Positions 21,343 to 34,090 of a DNA stretch of 64,000 nucleotides are shown here, piece by piece (position 1 is the first letter of the stretch; every line of letters starts with the position of its first letter). The notes under the pieces are model-generated. The model was given only the letters and a program-made list of their open reading frames with translations. It did not search any database and was not told where the DNA came from. The position numbers and the translations under genes were made by a program. Origin of the DNA: Actinostola sp. cb2023 (lineage: Eukaryota; Cnidaria; Anthozoa; Actiniaria; Actinostolidae); assembly GCA_033675265.1 (NCBI GenBank), contig JAUJYZ010000910.1, positions 1-64,000 of the forward strand. The letters run 5' to 3'.

Positions 21343-21799
21343 AGTGGAGGCGACTTAAGATATTAAAGTTAAAATTTATATACTAGTTAAAGTTAACATA
21401 TATTTTTCTTTATAAAATATTTGACTCAGATATAATGCACGCGCTGATACATGATATAGTTATCCAAGAATAATTATGACCACCACCAAGCCGAAGGGCC
21501 AGGAAATGAAATCCTGGTCATAGTCATTGAGATAAACGCACGAGCCATCACTGTTTCACAGAAAAAAGCTAAGTTTATCGCACAAATTTGATTGAAAAAT
21601 GGGAATTGAAGAGGATAAGCTTGCTAAAATGGCATAGAACCAGTATCTTTGATCCAATGCTTGTCGAGATTGAAATTTAACACAAAAACTGCTTTCTGAT
21701 GCTGTTGTTTTACATGCAACTACTATGTACTGTCTTTTTGAAACGCCTAACTATTATTTATGATATTTCTAACATTGGCAGTCTTTTAGAGAACATACA

Positions 21800-21907
21800 A
21801 TTTCCAGATGGGGGTGGGGGGACCCTGGTCTACTCAACGGAAATTCCAGAGGGGTGGGGGGTTACCCACAGACACCCAAAAATGGAATTTCCAGAGGGGT
21901 AGGGGGG
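21800..21907. repeat. GGAAATTCCAGAGGGG repeats
   Basis: Three copies of a (G)GAA(A)TTTCCAGA(G)GGGTGGGGGG motif in about 110 bp, related to the group at 14990-15170. Confidence 0.55.
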
Positions 21908-22319
21908 TCCAAAAAAAAAAATACCCCCCCGTGGGGGTATGGATATTTTGTGGAACTACACAATATCAGGATATTTTATATGAGTGAAACTTGCTTGTGA
22001 TTCAAGTATGTTGTGTTCTAAAATTAATTCATTATTGGTGTAGGATGGACATGCCATCTGCATGTGACAGCAACGGCTTCAGGAAGGTTCAGGTTCAGGT
22101 TTATTGAGCACTATTTTACATTCTAAATACATAATATAAGGAACTGAAGGAAAATAAATAAGATAGATAGGTATAAAAATAAGTAAAAGAAGGTGCGTAG
22201 TGGCCATAGGAGCGCGAGGCTTTCGAGATGGCCACTACCACTATTTATAGCCGAGTATACAGTATACACAATAAATAAATAAAAAGGAAGGTTTTTTGTA
22301 TTAAATTTAAAGCTATAGT

Positions 22320-22520
22320 CATCTTATTTTTGTTTTTGTTTTTTTTCTATTTTCTACCTTGCTTAATTTTTTTTGATTTTTTATTATTATTACTTCTATT
22401 TTTTACCTCTTGTTTGTTTGTTGTTTTTCTTTTCTCTCTAGCTTTCTTTCTTTTCTTTTTTCCATTTTTCTTTTTTTTTTCTTTTTTCTTTTTTTTTTTT
22501 TTTTTTTTCTTTTCCCTTTT
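22320..22520. repeat. Pyrimidine-rich tract
   Basis: Two hundred bases almost entirely T and C on the plus strand. The open frame across it (Phe/Leu-rich) is an artefact of composition. Confidence 0.75.
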
Positions 22521-22529
22521 TTGTTTGTC

Positions 22530-23100
22530 TCCTCAATCCTCAATCCAGGCTAACTTTGGCTATCAAGGAGATATTCAATATCAGGACACACACGATTTTT
22601 ATATGAGTGACTTCAAGCTTGTGACTTCAAGTGTGTTGTATTCTAATCATGACAAAAAAACTGCCCTTTCTTCAAATCTAATAAATGTTGAACCCACACT
22701 TCCTGCCGTGTTTTTCTCGTTGAAGAAATTGTTCACTTTCGGTGATGCGCGCATTGGAGTGAGACACGAGATGCGCATATTTCACCAGATGACACCAATC
22801 GACCTTTCGTCGACAGGAGCCCATTAGTAGGAGCCTTTATCTCGGTATTGGGGTGTGGCGGCATCACAATCGCAAATCAGGCTATTTTTAGAACAGAATC
22901 CCACGGGTCCGCACGCTCACCCTCCCCTTCCCCATCGCTTGATCGTGAAAAGGTGGTAAAATTGCTCCCATAATGCCTTGCGATCGTAGTGCGCACACCA
23001 CCTGGGGTTAATCCAACTCAGAGACCACGATTCGTGGTCTTCCGGTTTTAGTGCGCATGTCCGGAAATAGAACTCTTGGTCTCGTTTATTTTGTTTGCCT
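22530..23100. other. Non-coding spacer
   Basis: No exon supported. A small inverted pair GACCACGATTCGTGGTC lies at 23022-23038. Confidence 0.35.
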
Positions 23101-23112
23101 TTCTGTTTTGAG

Positions 23113-23166
23113 ATAGCCTCCTACGCGCTAGTAGAGGGTCCCTAAGAGCGGCGCGTAGGAGGCTAA
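23113..23166. mobile_element. Short foldback TAGCCTCCTACGCGC
   Basis: TAGCCTCCTACGCGC and GCGCGTAGGAGGCTA enclose a loop of about 22 bp. It is a compact hairpin of the kind left by MITEs. Confidence 0.5.
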
Positions 23167-23741
23167 TGTTTGAGAAGGTAATTCACGACTTCACAGTTAT
23201 TAAGAGACAACCAGTCAACTTTGCAAAGTGCAGTACAGATAATACCCTGAGTACCAGAGGCTCGATATTCGCTTTCACCCAAGCCGGAGGAGTGAGCTAA
23301 TGTAATCTAACTTGATTAGAAAAATCAAGTTGTGCTCTTGCATTGGAATACAAACAAGGGAAATTCAACATTGCAACGGCCGACTTCCTGAGCGATGACA
23401 TTCGTCGGCTACTACAAAGTGACGATATGTAGGATGGACATGCCATCTGCATAAGTGCGCCTATAATTTATTGCTCCTCTGTTCTGTTCTGTTTATTATA
23501 TAAACTTCGATGAAATGCCAAACTGTCTTAAAACATCTAGAAATGTGAAGAAGCACGACGAAACGTGGCGCGAATGTGTTATCTTCACACGTGATCCTCT
23601 CCCCGTGTGAAGATATCAAGTTTACGCGCGCGAGAAAATCTGGTATTTCATCGGAGTTTATATGATAAACGTACGTATATGTAGTTGTATACATTTAATT
23701 AAAATTTCTATTCATCAAACGTTATGAAAAAGCTTTTACCA

Positions 23742-23877
23742 GTTTTAAAGGCCCGTGGTCAACCGGAAGCCTTTGCGGCCGCAAAGCCAATCAGCGTGGC
23801 TGGAAAACAATAGATCAGATTTAGAACAAAAGACATCGGCGCGCAAAGGCTCCCGGTTGACCATGGGCCTTTAAAGC
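23742..23877. mobile_element. MITE with TTTAAAGGCCC ends
   Basis: TTTAAAGGCCCGTGGTCAAC at the left is mirrored by GTTGACCATGGGCCTTTAAA at the right, followed inward by AAGCCTTTGCGGCC/GCGCAAAGGCT. About 136 bp with no ORF. A TTAA target would fit piggyBac-type elements, but TTTAAA is part of the repeat, so this cannot be settled. Confidence 0.65.
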
Positions 23878-23879
23878 TC

Positions 23880-25142
23880 ATGAGGTACTCAACTGAAAAT
23901 CCACTTTCATGCCCGGTCCAATTATATATTGTATATGGGTAGACAAATGATAATGGATTTTGAGTTTTTCATTTTGTCTTGAATCTCTTTGTTGACGGAT
24001 AGCACGACGGACAACCGTCTGCTATAAGATATAATCAGCATCAGTAGTTGTATTGTACATTGCACACCTTTCTGTGAAATATTCAATAAATATTCACCAA
24101 ACTTACAACAAGTCTAGTACTATTTGTAAAGGTGTCAATACGATTGTTATTTCTGGACATTTTGACACTCAAAATTTGGGATTTTCGTAAAAATAAGGTT
24201 GGTGGTTTCGAGTCAACACCCCCCCCCCCCCCCCCCCTGCCTTAAAATGTACTTTTCCTTTTTTCTCTCGCAAAATTAAGGCCCCAGGGGCGGATCCAGG
24301 GATCCAGCCCAGGATGTAATACTAAATTTTTACACAATTATTCATAGCCTGAAATACCCCTCTACTAGCCTCGACTAGTAGGGGGGGGTATATAAAAAAG
24401 ATTTTTGTATTGTTTTAGTAAAAATTCAGTATTACAGTCTGGGTTACCAGTGAATTTTGTCTGTATATTTAGCAAGCCTTTCCCCAAGGGGGAGGGCACT
24501 GACCATGTGACCTTCTCAGTGATCTGCATATATGGTATATGTTTTCTTGAGAATCTCATCTCATCTGTGGAATGGATAGTTAATAGCAAAAAGCAGTTTG
24601 TTCAACAGCATGACGCTTTTCATTTTCATGTCAGATATTATCTTGATGATCAAAATTGATTGTATAGGGAGTTGATGATAATATTATATCGATAAGAATG
24701 AACACTATGGTTGCTTTTGCATGAAATAACTAAATAAATATAATAAATATGTGAATTTATGTCTCTTACCGCTTTACTCAAATTACTTTGACTTTGAGGT
24801 CGCGAAGCGACCGAGCGAGCGACGAAGTCGCGAGAGGTCGACTTGTCCAACTTGCAGGGTTTTCATTTGCGTTTCGCGCCGTAAATTATTAGGAGGCGGA
24901 GTTTTGTCACACCCGCCGTGAACGTACATCACCACAAGACCAGATTTGTTTACTCTGTACTGAAGCTATTTGCAACAAAGACTACAAACGAAAGCTTGTA
25001 AGTCTGCGTAGACCTTGAGATGTTAACTGAAAAATTCTGAAGAGCTGCTAACAAATATTTTATGTAGAAACTGTGCAGACAAGAACGACAACACAGTTAA
25101 AAATATAAATTAACAGATCAACATGTGATTAGATTAATGTGA
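23880..25142. other. Non-coding spacer with hAT-like terminus
   Basis: No gene supported. A C-run lies at 24220-24238. CAGGGGCGGATCCAG at 24287-24301 matches, in inverse, the CTGGATCCGCCCCTG terminus at 44544-44558. These look like ends of one MITE family. A GCGAGCGA-rich patch is at 24797-24835. Confidence 0.4.
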
Positions 25143-26413
25143 TTAATACCTACGGCATAAAGAGCCTCGAGGGCAGAATAAAAGAAAAATTAATAAAGAA
25201 AAGGAAGTCACTCATTAACTGTGCGATCACAGATCAGCGGCAGCAATGAAAGCACAAAATGATTGTTATTTCGCATAAAATTTAAAGGAAGAGAGCTTTT
25301 AGTTTGTCCCATTTTGCCACATGGAGCAGAGAAGTTTTGCTTTTCATTGCACACAATCTTTCTACCTTTTTCGTATTCTTTCAATTTAGACACCAAACCA
25401 TGAAGCGAAGGGGGCATGCTATAATTTCTTGCTTTGTAGACGTAATTTTTAAAGACGAGGATGATAAAATTGACCATTTGGCCGTCTTCCGTGCCTACAA
25501 TAGCTGTTTTCGGTATAAGCTCTGGTAGTTGAATATCGAATTGGCTCATCAGCGTTTTCAAAGCTAAGTATAAGTTCCTTATAATCACGCATTCGGCAAA
25601 TAGATGGGTGACCGTTTCTAGGATTGTTCACTCCTGTTAACCAAACACACTCTTACAATACATGGATATCATCAAAATTCATTTAAAATACCTAAAACTA
25701 GAACCAATTATGGAATATTTAATATCAAATATAAAGGGGCTAAGATATGGAATTCTTTACCTGAAAACTACAAAACCATCCCTATCCACCTTTTTAAAAA
25801 AAGAATTATCGATGACTTCGTCAACTCGTATTGATCCTGTCAAGGTTTGTTTAAATTTTTGTTTCTTTTGCCTTCTTTTTTCTCTTCTTTTTTCTAGCTG
25901 GCTGCTTTTCCTCGCTTTAAAAAAAAAAAAAGAGAATGAAAAGAAAAACATTTGATAATCTCCTGGCTCTCCCGCGTTTGTTAGCCCTTTTGGTTATTGC
26001 GGGGGAGCCAGCTCTGTTCTTTCTAAAAAAAATGAAAAAAATAACTTAAATTAAAAAAACAATGGTTAAATTATCCCTGTAAATAATTTATATGTAAATG
26101 TAAAAAAAAAAAAAAAAAAAAAAGGTGTACTTTAAAAAAAAAAAGAAAATGATAGAACAGAGGAAATAAACAAACCTCACTGCACCGGTGGAATGGAAGG
26201 AAATTTATCTGCGCTTATATAAGACAACTATTAGCTCTTATCTTAGATCTTTCCAGTACAAAATTCTGCATAATATTTTATATCTTAAGGCTAAATTGTA
26301 TAAATTTAATCTTAGCGACACGCCGAGGTGCCCCCTTTGTAGAGAGCACCTAGATTAGGATTAGAGTTTCAGATGTCTGTGCAACTGAAATCTCTTGAAT
26401 CATATACCTATAT
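25143..26413. repeat. Composite LINE block, copy B
   Basis: Direct copy of 16519-17796 carrying the same three LINE pieces: minus-strand L1-like C-terminus 25208-25627, plus-strand CR1-like tail 25637-26150 (stop 25832-25834) and plus-strand L1-like Cys-motif piece 26180-26358. Differences from copy A include T-to-I at one codon, poly-A length changes and loss of about 8 bp (CCGTTGG region) near 26363. It shares the 5' and 3' limits of copy A, so the whole block moved or was duplicated together. Confidence 0.85.
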
Positions 26414-26460
26414 TACCTTCTGTTTCTACGTACTACGGAAGCCGATAGGGGTCACGAGTT

Positions 26461-26715
26461 TCAAATTACTTGACAACAATGATGACATGATTAGAATTGA
26501 TTGCTGATTGATTGATGCACTGATTGCCATTAGGATGGACTGAATTCTATGCGTCAAAGGGTTTGTAGACAGATCACTACACTATAGGGTGGAGTGCAAG
26601 AGGGCGTGGTCAATGACTTCCCACCCTACCCCCATTGATAGCAGACTGTGAACATAATGGAGTCCAACATACAAATTACTTGACAACAATGATGACATGA
26701 TTAGAATTGATTGCT
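26461..26715. repeat. Direct repeat pair, 53 bp
   Basis: CAAATTACTTGACAACAATG followed by ATGACATGATTAGAATTGATTGCT occurs at 26461 and again at 26671. The second copy runs directly into the palindrome breakpoint at 26717. Confidence 0.7.
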
Positions 26716-26927
26716 AATCAATCGGTCGGTTGAATGCTCGCTTGTCTTTTCATTCTTTTAAATATTTTTATATTATTACTTCGCACTTTGGTTCTACTGT
26801 ATTTCTTTCTGTACAAAAGAAAAACATATTGCGCAATAATCACCACATGCGAGCAAAGGATTTGATGTAACTGGCACAACACTGACGACATATGTATTAA
26901 ATGACGCAGATGTTTGTATTACACAAT

Positions 26928-27022
26928 CTACAGGCTATACATACCAGTGTTGTCTTGTCCAACTGATGAGCTAAATCATCCACCACATCTTCACTAGTTG
27001 TCAATTCCTTTAATGCGTATCT
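26928..27022 (-). CDS. Exon 2 of unnamed gene (right arm)
   Basis: Mirror of 7036-7130 with intact acceptor and donor, reading ICRTCRYALKELTTSEDVV to LDKTTL. In phase with the exon upstream on this strand at 27686-27253. Confidence 0.6.
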
Positions 27023-27252
27023 ACATGTTCTGCATATACCTGGAAGGGAACAATAGAATAGATGTGTCGGTATAGTTCGCCTAAACCGTGTTGTTATGAA
27101 AAGCGTTCTCGTAAGTCTAAATTCCAGTTTGCGAAATAGTGACAACAATCTAGTACAAAATCTAAGTAAAAAAAACAATTAGTACAGTATATGCATGGTC
27201 TAGACTTCACTACCGATAGAACGGCAATATGAAATATCGGATTGATATCTAG

Positions 27253-27687
27253 TTCTAACCATTCTAACCTGAGCCAACTTGTACAAACATTCCAGTCTTG
27301 TGTAGCAGCATCTCCGACTCTTTCTTTCCTAATCCTCTATCTCCTTTCGGCCAATTGCCTTTGCTTTTCAGTACATGATTGGAAAGCGCAGGCGGTACTC
27401 TACATCTGGTACTACGCCCCCTTGACCACCCTAGACCGAGTTTTGAGCGATGGAGGGGACACACAGTCATCGTGCTCAAGTTCTCTGGTTTTCCAAAGAT
27501 TCCTGCACGACTTAATATCAGGTCCACCTCATCATCAGGCCCCGAAAAGGAATATTTCGTCTTGTGCTGGCTTATGTCCTTCGTACAAGAAAGCACAGGG
27601 ATAACTTCTACATCACGATTTCGGTCTCTACTGTCGAAGCCACAAATTCCACCAACGATCGATTTCAATGTACAACAAACCTCCATA
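27253..27687 (-). CDS. Exon 1 of unnamed gene (right arm, intact frame)
   Basis: Open on the minus strand from the ATG at 27686, with the same TTTTAG acceptor as the left arm. It reads [40 protein letters not shown] and HKTGMFVQVGSG, then a GT donor, and joins ICRTCR of exon 2. Four or more Cys/His residues (CPLH, RCRV, ICRTC) suggest a small zinc module. Comparison with the left arm shows which bases are extra there (near 6581 and 6690). An N-terminal zinc module followed by an RNase H-like core would suit a DNA transposase, but this is inference. Confidence 0.6.
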
Positions 27688-28660
27688 CTAAAACATCATG
27701 TACACGCACACGACTGGATGTAACTACTGGTAATTTGAAGAGCTTGTTTTTCTTTACTTTCATTAGTTCGGGTTACACAATTAGCAAATAAATTAGCATA
27801 ATCAGCCAGTGGTATCGATTGATCGAATCATGGAAGTTCGTACGTGGCTTAGTCCCAGTGAGTTGTCAGTTTTAAACGCTTCAAAGAAGTAGCTATGCTT
27901 TCCAAAAAGCATTTTGCACGTTTCCCAGCTTCCCAGTACGTCCTCACAGGATAATCAAAGATCAGTGTTTCATTGTTGACAGATTGTTGATGCCTGATCG
28001 AAAGTCAGCTACTCGCTGAGTAGGATTTACAGGTCAAAACATTTCCTGGATACAACCTTTTCGACAAAAAGGTTAGCAATTCTATTGAATGGTACATTAA
28101 GGTGTATTCTAAAGATATTTAGATGTTTTAGATGATTTGAGAAGCACAGAAACAACGCAACACGTGTCTCGAGTGTTGACCTTTGAAGGTCAAAGACGGT
28201 AAATTTTGAAGTACTTTGAAGAGCTCTAGCGTCATTTGTCAATGGGTTTGATAATGACCCCAAATGATACATCCTTATTTCTTTTTTTCTCTATCTCCCG
28301 TTTCTAACTATAAACACTACTGAAAAGCATGCTCCGAATATTCATATTTCATTTTGGTGTTGGTTAAACTAGTTCATAAAAATCAGCTTCCCTATATAAT
28401 TTTTTAACGAGTGAAATCTGTATGTACGCTTGCTAATAATTGAATAATCATGGCGTAACAAGAAATCAGAAGTAAAGAACAGCCTCTTTACTGTTGGCGC
28501 TATTGACAACATAGATCATAACCCCTCGTCAACCACTGCACAAGTTTCATTTCATGGATTGAATTGGAATAAGTATTTCCAATGCACTCGTACCTATAAG
28601 TGTTGAATTTGTCGCCTTTTAGGAATAACTGAATGTTAAACATTATCTCTTGCTTTGCAG

Positions 28661-29645
28661 AAGCCTCTGAAAAAAAAAACGAATCCGTCCCCCGCAGATC
28701 AAGGGTCACCTGTAAGTAATACATATTTTTTGTGTTTCTTTTCATATAATGATTGCAAAAAAAAATATCAATAATAATAATAGATACCACTGCCACAGAC
28801 TCGAGTACCATCGGTGAGCAACTGGTAACTGTGATTGGTTGAGAAAATTATCGCAATAACGGTGTAAGTTATATTTGTGATCATTTTATTGCAGACGCAG
28901 GACGAGATAGAAGAGGAGGAAGAAGTAGATGAACCGGAAGAGGAGGAAGAGGATGGTTAGTGATTTACTTTTGTGCTATAGTTGACTTTACCTCATCGAA
29001 AATCTTATGTTTGTAATCATTCTGTTTTGACAGAACTGAAGGAAATGGAGATCAGGCGTAAGTATCAATAATAATCATAATAATAATAATAATAATAATA
29101 AATAAGATAAGATAAGCCGTAATATACAAATAATATTAAACTAACACCTAACTCTAACCCATGTTGTTATTAAAAAACCAAACCGTAAGCGATTAGTTAA
29201 TTTAACAGGAATACCGTTGAGTTGAAATAATCCATTCGACTATTAAGGTAAGCTATACATCATTTTCATTCCAATTAGAATTTCGAATCCAAATTAATTA
29301 CATTCCAAAATGTATTATTGACAAAACCTTGTTATATTTTTAGTCATGATGTACGCAGAATCATTGGTTCAGGCAAAACTCGGTGCGTTAGAACAACGTG
29401 TTCTCCAACTAGAAGAAACGGCAAAGCCCGCAGCACCAGTTACACCGGTAGCTGTTGTAAATGTAGTCAATGAGAGAAAAACAAAAACTGTTTTCTCTGC
29501 GTTAGCTACAATTGGAATCAGAAGGGCCATCAACAACGGCAACAATAATCCATCCGGAAAATACCTACAAGAGTTCCTGGGCCTTGGTGTCCGTGAGGGC
29601 TACTGGGGAAGGGAGTTGCAGTTAGCAACTCTAAAGCAAAAATGA
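28661..29645 (+). pseudogene. Array unit 1: four 3' exons, early stop
   Basis: Exons at 28661-28711, 28895-28955, 29034-29057 and 29344-29645, all with AG/GT borders. Exon A has extra A bases, and exon D ends at a TGA where other units read TTC AGA, so the protein stops after LKQK, about 18 residues short. See unit 4 for the intact product. Confidence 0.65.
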
Positions 29646-30458
29646 AGAAATGAAGAAAAGCGTGTGAAGAGGCAAAATAGCTCTAGTCGGGTCTGTTAGC
29701 GACATAAAATGTAGGGATCGTGCACTTTTGAGTAAAATCACCAAATTTGGCACAGATGTCCCTTGGGTCATACTGAACAAATTCAGAAGGCGTGCCAAAT
29801 CAGATCAAACAGGGGGGTCACAGCACCCCACACAATTCCCGGTACTAAAACAGGGGTAAAATAAGGCTTACATCAAACAGTAATCCAGGACACTTATAAT
29901 ATATACATGTAGCTAGCTAGTTTAAAAATCAATTTAAATATAATTCAATACAGCACACACTATTTTGAATGAAAATAAGTCTGCTCAGGTACGATTTAAA
30001 ATATTCCCTTTGAGGGAGGGGAGAGGCAATTTTGTCAATGGGTTTGATAATGACCCCAAATGATACATCCTTATTTCAATTTTTTTTTCTCTCTATCTCC
30101 CGTTTCTAACTATAAACACTACTGAAAAGCATGCTCCGAATACATATTTCATTTTGGTGTTGGTTAAACTAGTTCATAAAAATCAGCTTCCCTATATAAT
30201 TTTAACGAGTGAAATCTGTATGTACGCTTGCTAATAATTGAATAATCATGGCGTAACAAGAAATCAGAAGTAAAGAACAGCCTCTTTACTGTTGGCGCTA
30301 TTGACAACATAGATCATAACCCCTCGTCAACCACTGCACAAGTTTCATTTCATGGATTGAATTGGAATAAGTATTTCCAATGCACTCGTACCTATAAGTG
30401 TTGAATTTGTCGCCTTTTAGGAATAACTGAATGTTAAACATTATCTCTTGCTTTGCAG

Positions 30459-30871
30459 AAGCCTCTTGAAAAAAACGAATCCGTCCCCCGCAGATCAAGG
30501 GTCACCTGTAAGTAATACATATATTTTGTGTTTCTTTTCATATAATGATAGCAAAAAAAATATCAATAATAATAATAGATACCACTGCCACAGACTCGAG
30601 TACCATCGGTGAGCAACTGGTAACTGTGATTGGTTGAGAAAATTATCGCAATAACGGTGTAAGTTATATTTGTGATCATTTTATTGCAGACGCAGGACGA
30701 GATAGAAGAGGAGGAAGAAGTAGATGAACCGGAAGAGGAGGAAGAGGATGGTTAGTGATTTACTTTTGTGCTATAGTTGACTTTACCTCATCGAAAATCT
30801 TATGTTTGTAATCATTCTGTTTTGACAGAACTGAAGGAAATGGAGATCAGGCGTAAGTATCAATAATAATC

Positions 30872-30903
<32 letters not shown>

Positions 30904-31480
30904 GATAAGATAAGCCGTAATATACAAATAATATTAAACTAACACCTAACTCTAACCCATGTTGTTATTTAAAAACCAAACCGTAAGCGATTAGTTAATT
31001 TAACAGGAATACCGTTGAGTTGAAATAATCCATTCGACTATTAAGGTAAGCTACACATCATTTTCATTCCAATTATAATTTCGAATCCAAATTAATTACA
31101 TTCCAAAATGTATTATTGGACAAAACCTTGTTATATTTTTAGTCATGATGTACGCAGAATCATTGGTTCAGGCAAAACTCGGTGCGTTAGAACAACGTGT
31201 TCTCCAACTAGAAGAAACGGCAAAACGGCAAAGCCCAGCAGCACCAGTTACACCTGTAGCTGTTGTAAAGTCAATGAGAGAAAAACAAAAACTGTTTTCT
31301 CTGCGTTAGCTACAATTGGAATCAGAAGGGCCATCAACAACGGCAACAATCAATCCATCCGGAAAATACCTACAAGAGTTCCTGGGCCTTGGTGTCCGTG
31401 AGGGCTACTGGGGAAGGGAGTTGCAGTTAGCAACTCTAAAGCAAAAATTCAGAAATGAAGAAAAGCGTGTGAAGAGAAGA
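30459..31480 (+). pseudogene. Array unit 2: frameshifted last exon
   Basis: Same four exons as unit 4. In the last exon an 8-base insertion (extra AAAACGGC-type repeat near 31224) and a loss of 4 bases near 31270 shift the frame, so the long coiled-coil reading is interrupted. Confidence 0.65.
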
Positions 31481-32271
31481 AAATAAAATAGCTCTAGTCG
31501 GGTCTGTTAGCGACATAAAATGTAGGGATCGTGCACTTTTGAGTAAAATCACCAAATTTGGCACAGATGTCCCTTGGGTCATACTGAACAAATTCAGAAG
31601 GGCGTGCCAAAAGATCAGACAAACAGGGGGGTCACAGCACCCCACACAATTCCCGGTACTAAAACAGGGGTAAAATAAGGCTTACATCAAACAGTAATCC
31701 AGGACACTTATAATATATACATGTAGCTAGCTAGTTTAAAAATCAATTTAAATATAATTCAATACAGCACACACTATTTTGAATGAAAATAAGTCTGCTC
31801 AGGTACGATTTAAAATATTCCCTTTGAGGGAGGGGAGAGGCAATTTTGTCAATGGGTTTGATAATGACCCCAAATGATACATCCTTATTTCATCTTTTTT
31901 TTTCTCTATCTCCCGTTTCTAACTATAAACACTACTGAAAAGCATGCTCCGAATACATATTTCATTTTGGTGTTGGTTAAACTAGTTCATAAAAATCAGC
32001 TTCCCTATATAATTTTAACGAGTGAAATCTGTATGTACGCTTGCTAATAATTGAATAATCATGGCGTAACAAGAAATCAGAAGTAAAGAACAGCCTCTTT
32101 ACTGTTGGCGCTATTGACAACATAGATCATAACCCCTCGTCAACCACTGCACAAGTTTCATTTCATGGATTGAATTGGAATAAGTATTTCCAATGCACTC
32201 GTACCTATAAGTGTTGAATTTGTCGCCTTTTAGGAATAACTGAATGTTAAACATTATCTCTTGCTTTGCAG

Positions 32272-32693
32272 AAGCCTCTTGAAAAAAACGAATCCGTCCC
32301 CCGCAGATCAAGGGTCACCTGTAAGTAATACATATCTTTTGTGTTTCTTTTCATATAATGATAAAAAAAAAAAAAAAAAAAATATCAATAATAATAATAG
32401 ATACCACTGCCACAGACTCGAGTACCATCGGTGAGCAACTGGTAACTGTGATTGGTTGAGAAAATTATCGCAATAACGGTGTAAGTTATATTTGTGATTT
32501 TTTTTTATTGCAGACGCAGGACGAGATAGAAGAGGAGAAGAAGATGAACCGGAAGAGGAGGAAGAGGATGGTTAGTGATTTACTTTTGTGCTATAGTTGA
32601 CTTTACCTCATCGAAAATCTTATGTTTGTAATCATTCTGTTTTGACAGAACTGAAGGAAATGGAGATCAGGCGTAAGTATAATAATAATCATC

Positions 32694-32725
<32 letters not shown>

Positions 32726-33326
32726 AGATAAGATAAGCCGTAATATACAAAAATAATATTAAACTAACACCTAACTCTAACCCATGTTGTTAAAAAAAAA
32801 ACCAAACCGTAAGCGATTAGTTAATTTAACAGGAATACCGTTGAGTTGAAATAATCCATTCGACTATTAAGGTAAGCTATACATCATTTTCATTCCAATT
32901 AGAATTTCGAATCCAAATTAATTACATTCCAAAATGTATTATTGACAAAACCTTGTTATATTTTTAGTCATGATGTACGCAGAATCATTGGTTCAGGCAA
33001 AACTCGGTGCGTTAGAACAACGTGTTCTCCAACTAGAAGAAGAAACGGCAAAGCCCGCAGCACCAGTTACACCGGTAGCTGTTGTAAATGTAGTCAATGA
33101 GAGAAAAACAAAAACTGTTTTCTCTGCGTTAGCTACAATTGGAATCAGAAGGGCCATCAACAACGGCAACAATAATCCATCCGGAAAATACCTACAAGAG
33201 TTCCTGGGCCTTGGTGTCCGTGAGGGCTACTGGGGAAGGGAGTTGCAGTTAGCAACTCTAAAGCAAAAATTCAGAAATGAAGAAAAGCGTGTGAAGAGGC
33301 AAAATAGCTCTAGTCGGGTCTGTTAG
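32272..33326 (+). pseudogene. Array unit 3: frameshift in acidic exon
   Basis: The last exon (32968-33326) is open and has one extra Glu codon. Exon B has lost 4 bases in the Glu-rich stretch near 32535-32545, which breaks its frame relative to the others. Confidence 0.6.
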
Positions 33327-34090
33327 CGACATAAAATGTAGGGATCGTGCACTTTTGAGTAAAATCACCAAATTTGGCACAGATGTCCCTTGGGTCATAC
33401 TGAACAAATTCAGAAGGCGTGCCAAAAGATCAGACAAACAGGGGGGTCACAGCACCCCACACAATTCCCGGTACTAAAACAGGGGTAGGTAAAATAAGGC
33501 TTACATCAAACAGTAATCCAGGACACTTATATATATACATGTAGCTAGCTAGTTTTTAAAAATCAATTTAAATATAATTCAATACAGCACACACTATTTT
33601 GAATGAAAATAAGTCTGCTCGGGTACGATTTAAAATATTCCCTTTGAGGGAGGGGAGAGGCAATTTTGTCAATGGGTTTGATAATGACCCCAAATGATAC
33701 ATCCTTATTTCAATCTTTTTTTCTCTATCTCCCGTTTCTAACTATAAACACTACTGAAAAGCATGCTCCGAATACATATTTCATTTTGGTGTTGGTTAAA
33801 CTAGTTCATAAAAATCAGCTTCCCTATATAATTTTAACGAGTGAAATCTGTATGTACGCTTGCTAATAATTGAATAATCATGGCGTAACAAGAAATCAGA
33901 AGTAAAGAACAGCCTCTTTACTGTTGGCGCTATTGACAACATAGATCATAACCCCTCGTCAACCACTGCACAAGTTTCATTTCATGGATTGAATTGGAAT
34001 AAGTATTTCCAATGCACTCGTACCTATAAGTGTTGAATTTGTCGCCTTTTAGGAATAACTGAATGTTAAACATTATCTCTTGCTTTGCAG

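Larger units (their letters stand above)
26717..28233. repeat. Right arm of giant inverted repeat, part 2
   Basis: Reverse complement of 5833 to about 7355. Together with 11555-14899 it completes the mirror image of the left arm, apart from the missing piece 7356-7987. It ends within a few bases of the start of the 1.8-kb tandem array. Confidence 0.85.

Noticed and set aside
22330..22827. 165-codon plus-strand ORF
   Set aside because: The first half is only Phe/Leu/Ser from a T/C-rich tract. No motif, no splice context.
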